A stretch of DNA of 64,000 nt. Origin: Winogradskyella sediminis. Lineage in GTDB: Bacteria; Bacteroidota; Bacteroidia; Flavobacteriales; Flavobacteriaceae. Shown piece by piece: positions 63,796 to 64,000 of this stretch; the stretch's first letter is position 1, and each line of letters begins with the position of its first letter. The notes under the pieces were generated by a model that saw nothing but the letters and a program-made list of their open reading frames with translations, was not told where the DNA came from and ran no database searches. The stretch covers positions 1,188,023 to 1,252,022 of the forward strand of contig NZ_QUNH01000001.1 of the NCBI RefSeq assembly GCF_003387355.1, read 5' to 3'. Made by a program: the position numbers and the translations under genes.

Positions 63796-64000
63796 TTAAG
63801 CAACAACACCTTGGCAGCTGCTTCCGGCACCTGCAGTACAACCATAGCAATGTTGTGAAATGACGATGTTTCGTCCTTCTAATAATTCTTCATTGAATTC
63901 TGAAATATGTTTAGACTTACTATTTACAGGCAATTCTAACATTTGGTTAAAATCGCAATCAAATAAATAGCCATCCCAACTAATGGATAGTGTATTAGTA
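63796..64000 (-). CDS. arsS: Radical SAM protein ArsS, C-terminal part (cut by window edge)
   Basis: An open frame from the right edge to a stop at 63796 gives 67 C-terminal residues, including SWDGYLFDCDFNQMLELP and the end HCYGCTAGAGSSCQGVVA. The Cys-rich terminus is that of the ArsS family (TIGR04167), which joins a dimethylarsenic group to the 5'-deoxyadenosyl moiety of SAM in arsenosugar synthesis. In some members the SSC position is selenocysteine; here it is TGC (Cys). The radical-SAM core lies outside the window. It is the most upstream visible gene of the minus-strand cluster. Confidence 0.85.
   Translation of the reverse strand, partial: TNTLSISWDGYLFDCDFNQMLELPVNSKSKHISEFNEELLEGRNIVISQHCYGCTAGAGSSCQGVVA

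Noticed and set aside
1-64000. tRNA genes
   Set aside because: No T-loop (GGTTCRA) with matching acceptor arms was found by eye; a tRNAscan run would decide.

Overview
The window looks like a chromosomal segment of a marine member of the Flavobacteriaceae (Bacteroidota). It is AT-rich, has Bacteroidota-type -7 promoter boxes (TAnnTTTG), a SusC/SusD pair, many short lipoprotein signal peptides, CarboxypepD-type regulatory domains, and bacteroidetal versions of the mevalonate, ergothioneine and polyamine genes. The genus cannot be fixed from this sequence. I see no rRNA, tRNA, CRISPR array, transposase, integrase or phage gene.

Layout. (1) 1-8604: 3' part of an alpha-glucan utilisation locus (GH31 cut by the left edge, two GH13 alpha-amylase lipoproteins, an inverting-type GH97) and a small secreted protein. 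(2) 8711-16268: a GAF-domain protein convergent with an HD-domain/PycTM membrane protein, then a very large metallophosphoesterase / kinase-like / beta-barrel fusion. (3) 16438-22428: SelO followed by a redox/thiol group (flavodoxin-like reductase, DUF427, hydrolase-OsmC fusion, EgtB, EgtD). (4) 22502-28212: DUF2254 protein, lipoprotein, FAD oxidoreductase, hybrid sensor kinase. (5) 28417-32950: mevalonate/isoprenoid genes (MvaD, mevalonate kinase, UbiA prenyltransferase) and an RluB-like protein without the catalytic Asp. (6) 33079-34941: small secreted proteins and a transglutaminase. (7) 34942-40640: a polyamine operon (arginine decarboxylase, agmatinase, deoxyhypusine-synthase-like, GNAT-nitrilase fusion) preceded by a long leader that folds into hairpins with a possible kissing loop. 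(8) 40776-51356: acidic hypothetical, a three-gene glycosyltransferase operon, a membrane Fe-S/FAD oxidoreductase pair, GH113-like lipoprotein, CarboxypepD protein, phosphoesterase. (9) 51446-64000: a run of twelve minus-strand genes. It begins upstream with the radical-SAM protein ArsS (cut by the right edge) and carries two TIGR04282-type and one TIGR04283-type glycosyltransferase-like proteins, SusC/SusD, an SSS symporter, a ligand-depleted metallophosphoesterase, a rhodanese, purine nucleoside phosphorylase, a sterol-desaturase-family hydroxylase and a DUF547 protein.

How it works together. Region 1 would degrade alpha-glucans outside and in the periplasm. Region 3 fits low-molecular-weight thiol and peroxide defence. 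Region 5 feeds isoprenoid and quinone or lipid synthesis. Region 7 converts arginine to agmatine and putrescine and then probably to a longer polyamine. Region 9 resembles an arsenosugar-type cluster enlarged with its own outer- and inner-membrane transport genes, and is the best candidate for an undescribed system. The leader RNA at 35312-35595 is the second. Short palindromic repeats are scattered between genes, and one repeat pair lies in frame inside the TIGR04283 gene.
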